A stretch of 8,922 bases of DNA. Origin: a bacterium. GTDB lineage: Bacteria > SZUA-79 > Acidulodesulfobacterales > Acidulodesulfobacteraceae. Under the pieces are notes generated by a model that was given only the letters and a program-made list of their open reading frames with translations, had not been told where the DNA came from and made no database searches. Both the position numbers and the translations under genes were made by a program. The DNA is taken from NCBI GenBank assembly GCA_021803845.1, contig JAJZLA010000042.1:1-8922 (forward strand), given 5' to 3'. Positions 1-6,120 of this stretch are shown here, piece after piece. Position 1 is the first letter of the stretch, and each line of letters starts with the position of its first letter.

Positions 1-90
1 CCATAAAATAGCCAAACCGTCCGGCGTGTACCTTAATTCCGGGTCTTTTCCAAGATTGCCTATAAGCATTACTTTGTTTAAACTTGCCAT
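1..90 (-). CDS. ssb: Single-stranded DNA-binding protein, N-terminal 30 residues (cut by window edge)
   Basis: The reverse strand reads [20 protein letters not shown] followed by YTPDG and then LAILW at the edge. This is the characteristic first beta-strand region of the bacterial SSB OB fold (consensus N-K-V-x-L-I-G-N-L-G-x-D-P-E-x-R). SSB coats single-stranded DNA during replication, recombination and repair. The start is supported by GGAGGT on the minus strand (94-99), four to five bases before the ATG at 88-90. The gene runs off the left edge, so the rest of the OB fold and the acidic C-terminal tail cannot be seen. It is divergent from the pilV operon and has its own promoter at 176-204. 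Confidence 0.93.
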   Translation of the reverse strand, partial: MASLNKVMLIGNLGKDPELRYTPDGLAILW

Positions 91-135
91 ACAACCTCCA
101 AAATAAATAATTTAATGAAGTTAAAAGATAATAAA

Positions 136-154
136 TGGATAAAATTTTAATCCA
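136..154 (-). other. Short inverted repeat in the ssb leader
   Basis: TGGAT and ATCCA arms (5 bp) flank an AT-only centre, between the predicted ssb start and its Shine-Dalgarno. It could form a weak leader hairpin or be an operator half-site pair. The arms are short and the region is very AT-rich, so chance is a real alternative. Confidence 0.25.
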
Positions 155-175
155 ATATTTTAATGTAATAAAGTT

Positions 176-204
176 ATGATAAATTAAGTAAAGCAATTTG
201 GCAA
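176..204 (-). promoter_or_regulatory. Promoter of ssb
   Basis: On the minus strand, TTGCCA (199-204) is followed after 17 bases by TATCAT (176-181), a good sigma70-type match. The predicted start near 169 gives a leader of about 80 bases. The 11-bp repeat array at 205-270 begins immediately upstream of this -35, the position expected for an activator or repressor of ssb. Predicted by eye only. Confidence 0.5.
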
Positions 205-270
205 GTTAAATTTATGTTACGTTTTTGTTTCGTTTTTGTTAAATTTATGTTACGTTTCGGTTACAATTTT
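205..270. repeat. Six tandem 11-bp units in the ssb/pilV divergent region
   Basis: Reading the plus strand in steps of 11 gives GTTAAATTTAT, GTTACGTTTTT, GTTTCGTTTTT, GTTAAATTTAT, GTTACGTTTCG and GTTACAATTTT. Every unit starts GTTA or GTTT. Units 1 and 4 are identical and units 2 and 5 differ at two positions, so there is also a 33-bp superrepeat. An 11-bp period puts each GTTA on the same helix face. Direct repeats with this period are typical sites for OmpR/PhoB-type response regulators (established for PhoB boxes). Here that assignment is inference. The array ends directly at the ssb -35 and about 30 bp before the pilV -35, so it could control either gene. Confidence 0.7.
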
Positions 271-300
271 ATATTAAGTTATATAATAAATTAATAAATT

Positions 301-328
301 TTGACTTTTTTTTGTACAATGATATAAT
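301..328 (+). promoter_or_regulatory. Promoter of the pilVWX operon
   Basis: TTGACT (301-306), 16 bases, then TATAAT (323-328): one of the best sigma70-type promoters in the window. The predicted start near 335 gives a leader of about 40 bases before pilV. The 11-bp array lies upstream at roughly -65 to -130 relative to this start. Confidence 0.7.
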
Positions 329-375
329 TATTTATATAAAACAAAAATAGGATTTTTAAAATAAAATTTTATAGA

Positions 376-897
376 ATGCATATGAAAAATTGCGTATCGA
401 TAAAAAACAGCAACGGAGCCTCGCTACTTGAGGTAATGATAGCTATGGTTATCCTCACAGTCGCTTTTCTGGGAGTGGTAGCGTTATCGACCTTTCTTTT
501 TAAAACTAACGCGCAGGCAACGAATATGAATATCGCCACTGAAATTGCTCAGTCCGAGGTTAGCCAGCTAAACTGTCTTGGCGCAACGGTAATTAAGAGT
601 AATTTAACAAATTGGGGCATTACCGCTTTACCCGGAACTTACACTTACACTGTTTCTCCTACCATTCAAAATCCAGACGCAAGAGATCCTGTTCCAGCGT
701 GCATATATCCTGCATTGGCAAAAGGCGGTCCCGCTCCAGGCGGACTTCCGCCGCTCGGTTTAGGCATTACTATTCCCTATACAGTGAGTATAACATTTAG
801 TTCAAATCCAAACAATTCTAACCTTATAGATGCCGCTGTAATCGTCAGCTGGAATAACGGACAGCAAGCCGTTAATTTTTATGATGTTGTCGTATGA
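376..897 (+). CDS. pilV: Type IV pilus minor pilin, PilV-like prepilin
   Basis: This 173-residue prepilin is probably a minor pilin that primes or decorates type IV pili in the inner membrane and periplasm. Residues 1-14 are a short class III leader ending NSNG. Prepilin peptidase should cut after Gly14, giving mature ASLLEVMIAMVIL with Glu at +5 (Glu19) and a hydrophobic helix to about residue 42. The +1 residue is Ala, not the usual Phe. The head domain has two cysteines, Cys67 and Cys109, which may form a disulfide, and a Pro/Gly-rich stretch near 116-128. The LLEVMIAM form followed by an A-x-x-E-I-A-Q-S-E segment is typical of PilV. No clear Shine-Dalgarno precedes the start. ATG at 382 is an alternative start two codons in. 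It is the first gene of the pilV-pilW-pilX run, and the gap to pilW is 38 bases. Confidence 0.82.
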   Translation: MHMKNCVSIKNSNGASLLEVMIAMVILTVAFLGVVALSTFLFKTNAQATNMNIATEIAQSEVSQLNCLGATVIKSNLTNWGITALPGTYTYTVSPTIQNPDARDPVPACIYPALAKGGPAPGGLPPLGLGITIPYTVSITFSSNPNNSNLIDAAVIVSWNNGQQAVNFYDVVV

Positions 898-935
898 TAT
901 AATATTATATTTTTAAAAAACAAAAAAGGCTAAAA

Positions 936-2000
936 ATGAAAAAATTTAAAAAAATATTAAATAACATTAGCGGCTTAACGATGGTCGAGCTTATTATAGC
1001 GCTCGCGATTTCTTTAGTAATTGTAGCGGCGGCGGGGTATATTTTTTTATCGCAGTCGGGAGCAATGCGGGCAAGCAAGTCCGTTTCTACCGAACAGCAA
1101 AGGCTTAACAACGCCTTCAGCGCCGTAGAATACAATTTGAAGATGGCGGGATTCGATTACGGGGATAATTATTTTAAAACAACTGGATTATTGCCTGTTC
1201 AAATTTTTTCGCCAAATTATTCAACGAGCCCTTATACTCCCTATGAGGTATTAATTAGTTACAGCACATTAGTTAATTATGCGAATGGCTGTGATGAGCT
1301 AATACAAAACGGAGACGGAGCAAATTATAGCCTCGGACCAAATGCAAATTGCAGTACAAATAACTTTTATAAAGGTGAGGTAATAAATATTGTAGATCCG
1401 GGTTCCAACAGTCACGGAATTCCACTTAAATCGCCTTATTCACTTTGCGTGACCCAAACTCCAGCGGGCAAGTTTATTCAAGCTAATCCCGGAAATAATG
1501 GAATTGATGATAGTTGTCCATTTTTTAATAATATTCCTCCCAATGCGCCTTCAGGCGGGTACGTCTCCATAATACAGCAGATTCTCTTTTACTGGGGAAA
1601 CCAGAATTATGGAAACCAGACTTCCGGATTTAATCCCCCCTTTAACCAAGTGGGGACTTTATATGAATGTGTGGCGGCTACTCCGTTAACGAATAGTCAA
1701 CCCTCATGTGCGGCAAATACCACGATTCAACTTGACAGCAATGTGAACAATTTCAGCGTTATGCCCCTTGCGGGTTATATAAATGCGGTTACGCTCCAGC
1801 CCTATGTTTACTTATTGACTATTTCAGCAGAGTCTGGCGCGGCGGTTACTCCTTCGCCCGCATACAGCGTAAACACAGGCTATAATCCGAATATTACGGG
1901 CGGAAATCCGCAGCAGAACCGTTCGACTATTCCGGGTTATAATATTGTAAAAACGCTTAACGCCAACATACTTTTAAGGAATGTAGAATATGGAAGCTAA
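936..2000 (+). CDS. pilW: Type IV pilus minor pilin, PilW-like
   Basis: This is a 354-residue prepilin. The class III leader ends ISG and cleavage is expected after Gly13, giving LTMVELIIALAISLVIVAAA with Glu at +5 (Glu18). The +1 residue is Leu instead of Phe. After the hydrophobic helix comes the PilW-type conserved segment, about residues 58-76: EQQRLNNAFSAVEYNLKMAG, then FDYG. The large C-terminal head (about 100-350) is rich in Asn, Pro, Gly and Tyr, with several cysteines likely to form disulfides in the periplasm. PilW proteins act with PilV and PilX as a priming complex for pilus assembly (family knowledge). AAAGG (925-929) precedes the ATG by about six bases. The end overlaps the next gene by 11 bases, implying translational coupling. 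Confidence 0.85.
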   Translation: MKKFKKILNNISGLTMVELIIALAISLVIVAAAGYIFLSQSGAMRASKSVSTEQQRLNNAFSAVEYNLKMAGFDYGDNYFKTTGLLPVQIFSPNYSTSPYTPYEVLISYSTLVNYANGCDELIQNGDGANYSLGPNANCSTNNFYKGEVINIVDPGSNSHGIPLKSPYSLCVTQTPAGKFIQANPGNNGIDDSCPFFNNIPPNAPSGGYVSIIQQILFYWGNQNYGNQTSGFNPPFNQVGTLYECVAATPLTNSQPSCAANTTIQLDSNVNNFSVMPLAGYINAVTLQPYVYLLTISAESGAAVTPSPAYSVNTGYNPNITGGNPQQNRSTIPGYNIVKTLNANILLRNVEYGS

Positions 2001-2598
2001 ATTAAAAAATAATAAAGGCATTGCAATGATTACCGTACTTTTGATAACCGTTATCCTCGGCATACTTACCGTTGTTGCCCTTCATGAATTAGGTTATGAC
2101 GTAATCAATGCCGGGCAAAATACGACCACCGAGTATGCCCGTAATATCTCGAATTCGGCGACCAGCATCATCCTTCCCGCCATTGGGGCGGGCGGGACGC
2201 TTGGAGGGATAACAATAAATCCTATGGATTCAGATTCAATAATCATCGGTGATTATTATTATACTACTGCGAATAGTAGTATCCTTAATAATAACGGGAC
2301 AACTTATCTAAATCTTAACGCTTCAAATCTATTGTCGACTTCGGTATCGCAGAGTATTCTCGGCAATACTCAAAGCGGAGAGCAGATAGGGTTCGAATAT
2401 GAAGTGACGACATGCTGGGAATATCAGACTGGAGAACCGCCTGTCACTCAATATTATTATTACACCGGTTTTATAAACGTTATTTCGCGGGATAACGCAA
2501 ATTCTAAACTTGTGGAAACGGGAGCTAATTTTACTTACGGAACTTTTACTACACAGCCGGCGAATTGCGCGCCAACTACTACTACTAACCCCGCATAA
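1990..2598 (+). CDS. pilX: Type IV pilus minor pilin, PilX-like
   Basis: This 202-residue protein has the PilX N-terminal pattern: NNKGIAMITVLLITVILGIL, with Gly10 as the likely prepilin cleavage site and a hydrophobic helix at 11-33. Mature position +5 is Thr, not Glu. Lack of Glu5 is a known trait of GspK-type tip pseudopilins and is seen in PilX-type proteins, so this one may sit at the pilus tip (inference). The head is Asn/Thr/Ser-rich with two cysteines, Cys142 and Cys193, and ends in a Thr-rich tail. AAGGA (1976-1980) lies nine bases upstream. The ATG lies inside the last codons of pilW (11-base overlap), so the two are translated from one mRNA. Confidence 0.78.
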   Translation: MEAKLKNNKGIAMITVLLITVILGILTVVALHELGYDVINAGQNTTTEYARNISNSATSIILPAIGAGGTLGGITINPMDSDSIIIGDYYYTTANSSILNNNGTTYLNLNASNLLSTSVSQSILGNTQSGEQIGFEYEVTTCWEYQTGEPPVTQYYYYTGFINVISRDNANSKLVETGANFTYGTFTTQPANCAPTTTTNPA

Positions 2599-2651
2599 AA
2601 TAAAACAAGGACAATGAACATTATAATAATATGTAATATAATATTTATAAT

Positions 2652-2681
2652 AAATTGTTATAATACAAATTGTTATAATAA
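2652..2681. repeat. 15-bp tandem duplication upstream of the Met-rich gene
   Basis: AAATTGTTATAATA occurs at 2652-2665 and again at 2667-2680, a 15-bp period with one variable base. Each copy contains a TATAAT, so it may simply duplicate a weak promoter element. It lies just upstream of the better promoter at 2684-2712. Confidence 0.6.
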
Positions 2682-2683
2682 AT

Positions 2684-2712
2684 TTGATTTTGAAACAAAT
2701 ATATGATATATA
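2684..2712 (+). promoter_or_regulatory. Promoter of the Met-rich secreted protein gene
   Basis: TTGATT (2684-2689), 17 bases, then TATATA (2707-2712), with an extended -10 TG at 2704-2705. The start is predicted near 2718. This suggests that the gene has its own transcript as well as possible readthrough from pilX. The surroundings are AT-rich, so the exact hexamers are uncertain. Confidence 0.45.
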
Positions 2713-2723
2713 AAATAACAAAT

Positions 2724-2744
2724 GGCTAATGTTTATTATTAGCC
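2724..2744 (+). other. Leader stem-loop ahead of the Met-rich gene
   Basis: GGCTAAT (2724-2730), a 7-base loop, then ATTAGCC (2738-2744): a perfect 7-bp stem. No U-run follows, so it is not a classical intrinsic terminator. It begins about five bases after the predicted transcription start. A hairpin there is known to stabilise mRNAs such as ompA, so that role is possible here. It could also be a weak pilX 3' end. Confidence 0.5.
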
Positions 2745-2765
2745 TAAACAATGTCTATTATATAA

Positions 2766-2776
2766 AAGGAGGTGAT
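2766..2776 (+). promoter_or_regulatory. Full-length Shine-Dalgarno
   Basis: AAAGGAGGTGA matches nearly the whole anti-Shine-Dalgarno of 16S rRNA and sits six bases before the ATG at 2782. It fixes the start codon and implies strong initiation. Most other genes in the window have far weaker sites. Confidence 0.85.
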
Positions 2777-2781
2777 TATTT

Positions 2782-3282
2782 ATGAAGTTAATCAAAAAAT
2801 TAAAATTAAGTATTTTAATGATGTCTATCTTCAGTATATTGATATTCGTTAGCGCGGGCGTCATTTTTGCGGATATGAACGGCGATGGCGGTGGTACCGG
2901 AAGTTCGAGCACAATGGCAGGCGGCACAACATATACGCCTGGAAATTGGTGCACTTATTCTACATCGTCAATGACTATGTACAAGAATGAACCGTCGGAA
3001 TGTCCTAACGCCAGTTATACTACAATGTCTAACGGCATGGGCGGCAGTATGATGATTGCCACCAACAATATGATGATGATGTACAATATGGCGGGCAATA
3101 TAATGAGCGGCGTCAATGTAGGTTGCGCTAGTTTTAGTTTATCATCCTCAAGCTCCTCTAATCCGGATACGCCGATAGCAGAAAATGGTGGAGTAGCAGA
3201 TCCACCGTCAAATGTGTCGCAGGTTTATCCAGCTAATCCACCGGTGATGACAATAAATTCATGGTATCAAGTAAGCCGGTGA
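2782..3282 (+). CDS. Methionine-rich secreted protein of unknown function
   Basis: I do not recognise a family for this 166-residue protein. Residues 1-30 are a Sec signal peptide: basic N-terminus MKLIKKLK, hydrophobic core to about 26, and a signal peptidase I site after VIFA, leaving mature DMNGDGGG. The mature part is Gly/Ser-rich, then strongly Met-rich. Residues 82-108 hold ten methionines, including four in a row at 97-100, next to Asn, Gly and Tyr. There are three cysteines (57, 74, 115), then a Ser run (120-126) and a Pro/Asn-rich tail. It lacks a class III leader, so it is not a pilin. It is far shorter than PilY1 and shows no beta-propeller or von Willebrand fold. The signals imply strong expression, probably separate from the pilins. 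Met-rich periplasmic proteins can bind copper or silver, but here that is only a possibility. A surface or matrix role linked to pili is equally possible. Confidence 0.8.
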   Translation: MKLIKKLKLSILMMSIFSILIFVSAGVIFADMNGDGGGTGSSSTMAGGTTYTPGNWCTYSTSSMTMYKNEPSECPNASYTTMSNGMGGSMMIATNNMMMMYNMAGNIMSGVNVGCASFSLSSSSSSNPDTPIAENGGVADPPSNVSQVYPANPPVMTINSWYQVSR

Positions 3283-3494
3283 CGTCTAATTCTGTTGAAA
3301 GCAGGCGGCAGTATTATATTATATAATGGGGGAAAGGAAAGCAGGTTATATTTTACAGCCTGCCTTTCCCCGCTGAGGTAAGCGCAATTCGTCATTGTTA
3401 GTTTTTTTAGCATATCGTATTCCTTTTATATACAACAAAACTGAAAATGCAAGCGGACAGTTAGCCGCAACCGAAATTAGCGAAATTTTTTCTA
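3283..3494 (+). other. Gap between the Met-rich gene and plsC
   Basis: There is no convincing open reading frame. The first half (3295-3384) holds a GC-rich hairpin system preceded by promoter-like hexamers, listed separately. The second half (3385-3494) has a T-run near 3402-3408 and no clear element. I find no strong promoter for plsC here. Confidence 0.6.
3295..3384 (+). ncRNA. Candidate structured RNA or 3'-end hairpin
   Basis: GGGGAAAG (3329-3336) pairs with CTTTCCCC (3364-3371), and GCAGG (3341-3345) with CCTGC (3359-3363), with a 4-base bulge between them and a 13-base loop. A small hairpin follows directly, CGCT/AGCG (3371-3384). No U-run follows, so this is not a standard terminator. 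TTGAAA at 3295-3300 with TATTAT (3317-3322) after 16 bases is a possible promoter. GCAGGC (3301-3306) and GGCAG (3307-3311) can each also pair with the 3' arm GCCTGCC (3358-3364), so alternative folds exist. It may be a small RNA, a processed 3' end of the Met-rich mRNA or a leader of plsC. The type is uncertain. Confidence 0.35.
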
Positions 3495-4244
3495 ATGGGA
3501 GAATTTATAAAAGAGATTAAAGATACAGCCGTTAGCATTAAATCATGGGTTATAATTATATTTGCTACAATCTTTTTTGCAATTGCCGCGATTATAATTT
3601 CACTTTTCGGCAACGCAGAAAAAGCCCAAAAAGTTGCAAGACTATGGGGAAAAACTATAATAAGGCTTTTAGGTATTAATGTAATTGCCAGCGGCGCCGA
3701 AAATATATCCCCCGAAAATTCCTATATTATCACTTCTAACCACCAGAGTTATTTCGACATATTCGTTCTGCTTGTCTGCCTGAATTTAAATTTTAAATTT
3801 ATCGCAAAAGCATCTCTTTTTAAAATTCCGTTTCTGGGCTGGTCGATGAAAAGGCTCGGATATATCCCGATAGACAGGGAAAATTTAAGAAGCGCGCTTA
3901 AAAGCGTTAAAAAATCTACCGAACTTCTTAAAAACAAAACCTCCATACTCATTTTCCCCGAAGGCACGAGGTCTTTGGACGGCGAACTTTTAAGTTTTAA
4001 AAAAGGCGGGCTTAATATGTTTTTGAAACAGGGTAATCTGACCGTCCTGCCCGTCGCTATTAAAGGCACGGTAAATATTTTAAGAAAAAACAGCCTTACG
4101 ATACATCCGGGGAAAACCGTCGAACTTCATATTTTACAACCTATAGAAGTAAGCGAAAAAAATAAGGTTTTAGCGTCCGGCAGGGAAGACGGCATAATTA
4201 AAACTATAGAAGAGGAAATACGAGCGGCATTAGAATTTAAGTAA
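3495..4244 (+). CDS. plsC: 1-acyl-sn-glycerol-3-phosphate acyltransferase (LPA acyltransferase)
   Basis: This enzyme acylates lysophosphatidic acid at sn-2 to make phosphatidic acid in membrane phospholipid synthesis, using acyl-ACP or acyl-CoA. It has 249 residues, normal for the family. A membrane segment lies at about 17-38. All four family blocks are present: the HX4D catalytic motif NHQSYFD (His83, Asp88), block II around 112-128 (PFLGWSMKRLGYIPIDR), the substrate-binding FPEGTRS (154-160) and block IV PVAIKGT (186-192). There is no visible Shine-Dalgarno before the ATG, but no better start exists downstream before the membrane segment. It is 97 bases upstream of rnj, in the same direction. 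An 11-bp tandem repeat covers its stop codon. Confidence 0.92.
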   Translation: MGEFIKEIKDTAVSIKSWVIIIFATIFFAIAAIIISLFGNAEKAQKVARLWGKTIIRLLGINVIASGAENISPENSYIITSNHQSYFDIFVLLVCLNLNFKFIAKASLFKIPFLGWSMKRLGYIPIDRENLRSALKSVKKSTELLKNKTSILIFPEGTRSLDGELLSFKKGGLNMFLKQGNLTVLPVAIKGTVNILRKNSLTIHPGKTVELHILQPIEVSEKNKVLASGREDGIIKTIEEEIRAALEFK

Positions 4245-4257
4245 TTTTTAAGTAATT
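4236..4257. repeat. 11-bp tandem duplication over the plsC stop codon
   Basis: TTTAAGTAATT occurs twice back to back (4236-4246 and 4247-4257). The first copy supplies the last codons and the TAA of plsC, and the second lies just after it. This looks like a recent slippage duplication. It does not change the protein. Confidence 0.7.
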
Positions 4258-4260
4258 TTC

Positions 4261-4289
4261 TTGGAAAAAGAATTGTAAGATGATAAAAT
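4261..4289 (+). promoter_or_regulatory. Promoter of rnj
   Basis: TTGGAA (4261-4266), 17 bases, then TAAAAT (4284-4289). The predicted start near 4296 gives a leader of about 46 bases, purely AT-rich and without a Shine-Dalgarno. It suggests that rnj is not dependent on plsC transcription. Confidence 0.45.
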
Positions 4290-4341
4290 TAACGACATTG
4301 TAAATCAATTAACTAATAAAAAAATAAAAAGATAAAAATAA

Positions 4342-6012
4342 ATGCCTACGTTAAAAGCGATACCCCTTGGAGGTCTCGGCGAAATCGGTCTCAATATGAT
4401 GGTTTACGAGACCGAAAAAGACATTATAATCGTCGATTCCGGAATTATGTTTCCGGAGGATTACATGCTTGGAATAGACATGGTAATTCCCGACATAAGA
4501 TATTTATACGACCCCGAAAAAAAGAAAAAAATCAGAGGAATCGTTCTTACCCACGGGCACGAAGACCACATAGGCGCCATACCGTATGTGTTAAGAGAGT
4601 TTAATATCCCGATATTCGGCACTCCTTTTACACTTGGAATACTCGAAGAAAAACTAAAAGAACACGACCTGCCTTTTAAAGTATCGCTTTTCACCGTTAA
4701 AACCGGCAACTCTATAACTCTCGGCGATTTTGAAATCGAATTTATAAGAGTAGCCCACTCGATAATCGACGGAGCAAGTCTCGCAATAAAAACGCCCGTA
4801 GGAACGATAATTCATACTGGAGATTTCAAGCTTGACCAGACTCTCGAAAAAAACGCCGTAACCGATATAAACAGGCTTGCCCATTATGGAGACAGCGGAG
4901 TTTTAGCCTTATTTTCCGATTCTACCAATATAGAAAAAGAGGGATTTACGATATCGGAAAACGATATAAAAAAAACATTCAGAAATATTTTCAGGGATAA
5001 TAACGCAAGGATTATAGTGGCTTTATTTGCTTCCAATATTCACAGAATTTCGGAACTGCTTTCGCTTGCCGCCGAGTTTAATAAAAAGGTTATATTCAGC
5101 GGAAGAAGCCTTATGACGTACACTAAGGTAGCCAGAAAATTAGGCTATTTAAGCATTCCGGAGGAAATTTTAATAGATGAAGAAACTATAGGCTATTATA
5201 AACCGGAAGAACTTTTAATACTTACCACCGGCACTCAGGGCGAGGCAATGTCTGCGTTATCAAGGATTTCCGTCGACGACCATAAGTATATAAAAATCAA
5301 GCCTGACGACCTTGTTTTAATGTCTTCTAAGTTTATTCCCGGAAACGAAAAAGCTATATCCAAAATAATAAACAATCTTTATAAAAGAGGAGCCGAAGTT
5401 TATTACGAAAACATATCGGAGATACATGTATCAGGGCATGCCAGCAAAGAAGAACTTAAATTTATGATAAATATAGTGAAACCTAAATATTTTATTCCGG
5501 TACACGGAGAATTAAAACATCTTTATCAGCATAAAAAACTTGCCGTTAATTCGGGAATTCCGGCGGCAAACGTTTTTGTCCTTGAGAACGGCAACAGCCT
5601 TGAATTTAATGAAGAATCGAAATGCGGAAGAGGCAAAGACGTTTATGCCGGCAGAATTTTCGTGGACGGCAAAGGAATCGGCGACGTAGGCGCCCATACT
5701 CTTAAAGAGCGGGCGCATCTTTCCGAAAACGGAATGATTATAGTCCAGCTTGTAGTGGACTCCAAAACGTCTAATATAATTTCCGGTCCGGATATCGTTT
5801 CCAAAGGTTTCGTTTTTGAAGACTATTTTAAGGAATTAAACGAAATTCTTCATAAATTGGTTATGAACGTTATCGAAGAAAATCAAAAAAAAGAAAAAGA
5901 GAATATAGACTGGGTAAAGGTTAAAGACGATATTAGAAGGGCGTTAAAAAAATATTTAAATAAAAATATCGACAGGCATCCATTTATCTTCCCTATGATT
6001 ACCGAGATTTAA
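4342..6012 (+). CDS. rnj: Ribonuclease J (metallo-beta-lactamase fold, beta-CASP)
   Basis: RNase J is a cytoplasmic endonuclease and 5'-3' exonuclease in mRNA turnover and rRNA maturation. The 556-residue length is normal. The metal-binding core is complete: LTHGHEDHIGA (His71, His73, Asp75, His76), His139 in RVAHSI, and Asp161 in HTGDFK. The beta-CASP domain follows (about 205-355), with TTGTQGE (295-301), then the returning motifs HVSGHA (362-367) and PVHGE (387-391, His388). Residues about 445-556 form the C-terminal domain used for dimerisation and activity, ending RHPFIFPMITEI. No Shine-Dalgarno precedes the ATG, but MPTLKAIPLGGLGEIGLN is the standard N-terminus, so the start is sound. 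It is followed by the separately promoted 22-codon gene. Confidence 0.96.
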   Translation: MPTLKAIPLGGLGEIGLNMMVYETEKDIIIVDSGIMFPEDYMLGIDMVIPDIRYLYDPEKKKKIRGIVLTHGHEDHIGAIPYVLREFNIPIFGTPFTLGILEEKLKEHDLPFKVSLFTVKTGNSITLGDFEIEFIRVAHSIIDGASLAIKTPVGTIIHTGDFKLDQTLEKNAVTDINRLAHYGDSGVLALFSDSTNIEKEGFTISENDIKKTFRNIFRDNNARIIVALFASNIHRISELLSLAAEFNKKVIFSGRSLMTYTKVARKLGYLSIPEEILIDEETIGYYKPEELLILTTGTQGEAMSALSRISVDDHKYIKIKPDDLVLMSSKFIPGNEKAISKIINNLYKRGAEVYYENISEIHVSGHASKEELKFMINIVKPKYFIPVHGELKHLYQHKKLAVNSGIPAANVFVLENGNSLEFNEESKCGRGKDVYAGRIFVDGKGIGDVGAHTLKERAHLSENGMIIVQLVVDSKTSNIISGPDIVSKGFVFEDYFKELNEILHKLVMNVIEENQKKEKENIDWVKVKDDIRRALKKYLNKNIDRHPFIFPMITEI

Positions 6013-6044
6013 TTTATATTGGGATAAATATTTCTATTTTAATG

Positions 6045-6053
6045 TGGTATAAT
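6045..6053 (+). promoter_or_regulatory. Extended -10 promoter of the 22-codon gene
   Basis: TGGTATAAT is an extended -10 (TG-n-TATAAT) with TATAAT at 6048-6053. No good -35 lies at 16-18 bases, which is usual for extended -10 promoters. The predicted start near 6060 puts the hairpin at 6065 within the first bases of the mRNA. Confidence 0.6.
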
Positions 6054-6064
6054 CTATTTAAAAG

Positions 6065-6091
6065 TTAATAATTATTAAAGATAATTATTAA
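6065..6091 (+). other. 11-bp leader hairpin before the 22-codon gene
   Basis: TTAATAATTAT (6065-6075), loop TAAAG, then ATAATTATTAA (6081-6091): an uninterrupted 11-bp stem, all A-U. It also reads as a direct repeat of ATAATTATTAAA (6068-6079 and 6081-6092). It lies at about +5 of the predicted transcript, a place where hairpins protect mRNA from 5'-end decay. It is also AT-only, so chance palindromy is more likely than for a GC stem. Confidence 0.5.
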
Positions 6092-6120
6092 ATATTCCGT
6101 TTAATAAATAGATAATTTAC

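Larger units (their letters stand above)
2599..2781 (+). other. AT-rich gap between pilX and the Met-rich gene
   Basis: This gap is almost entirely A and T. It contains a 15-bp tandem duplication, a promoter, a hairpin and a strong Shine-Dalgarno, listed separately. I see no convincing intrinsic terminator for pilX, so some readthrough into the next gene is possible. Confidence 0.6.

Noticed and set aside
205..257. CRISPR-like repeat (20-bp repeat GTTAAATTTATGTTACGTTT twice)
   Set aside because: The 13-base gap is itself made of the same 11-bp units and there are no spacers; it is a tandem 11-bp array.
2614..2706. 30-codon frame starting ATG-AAC-ATT after AAGGA, between pilX and the Met-rich gene
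   Set aside because: It consists almost only of Ile, Asn, Tyr and Cys codons drawn from AT-rich repeats, has just a two-base gap from AAGGA, and runs across the tandem duplication and promoter.
2724..2744. Hairpin as an intrinsic terminator for pilVWX
   Set aside because: No U-run follows the stem and it lies inside the predicted leader of the next gene, so I call it a leader stem-loop instead.
2329..2751. Minus-strand frame of 140 codons across the end of pilX
   Set aside because: Its N-terminal part is translated AT-rich intergenic DNA and the rest is antisense to pilX, with no start signals.
4461..4884. Minus-strand frames inside rnj
   Set aside because: They are shadows of the RNase J coding strand, which has complete active-site motifs in its own frame.
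6012..6040. Weak A-U stem after rnj (ATTTAT/ATAAAT) followed by a T-rich stretch as a terminator
   Set aside because: A six-base all-AU stem is too weak to call in DNA this AT-rich.
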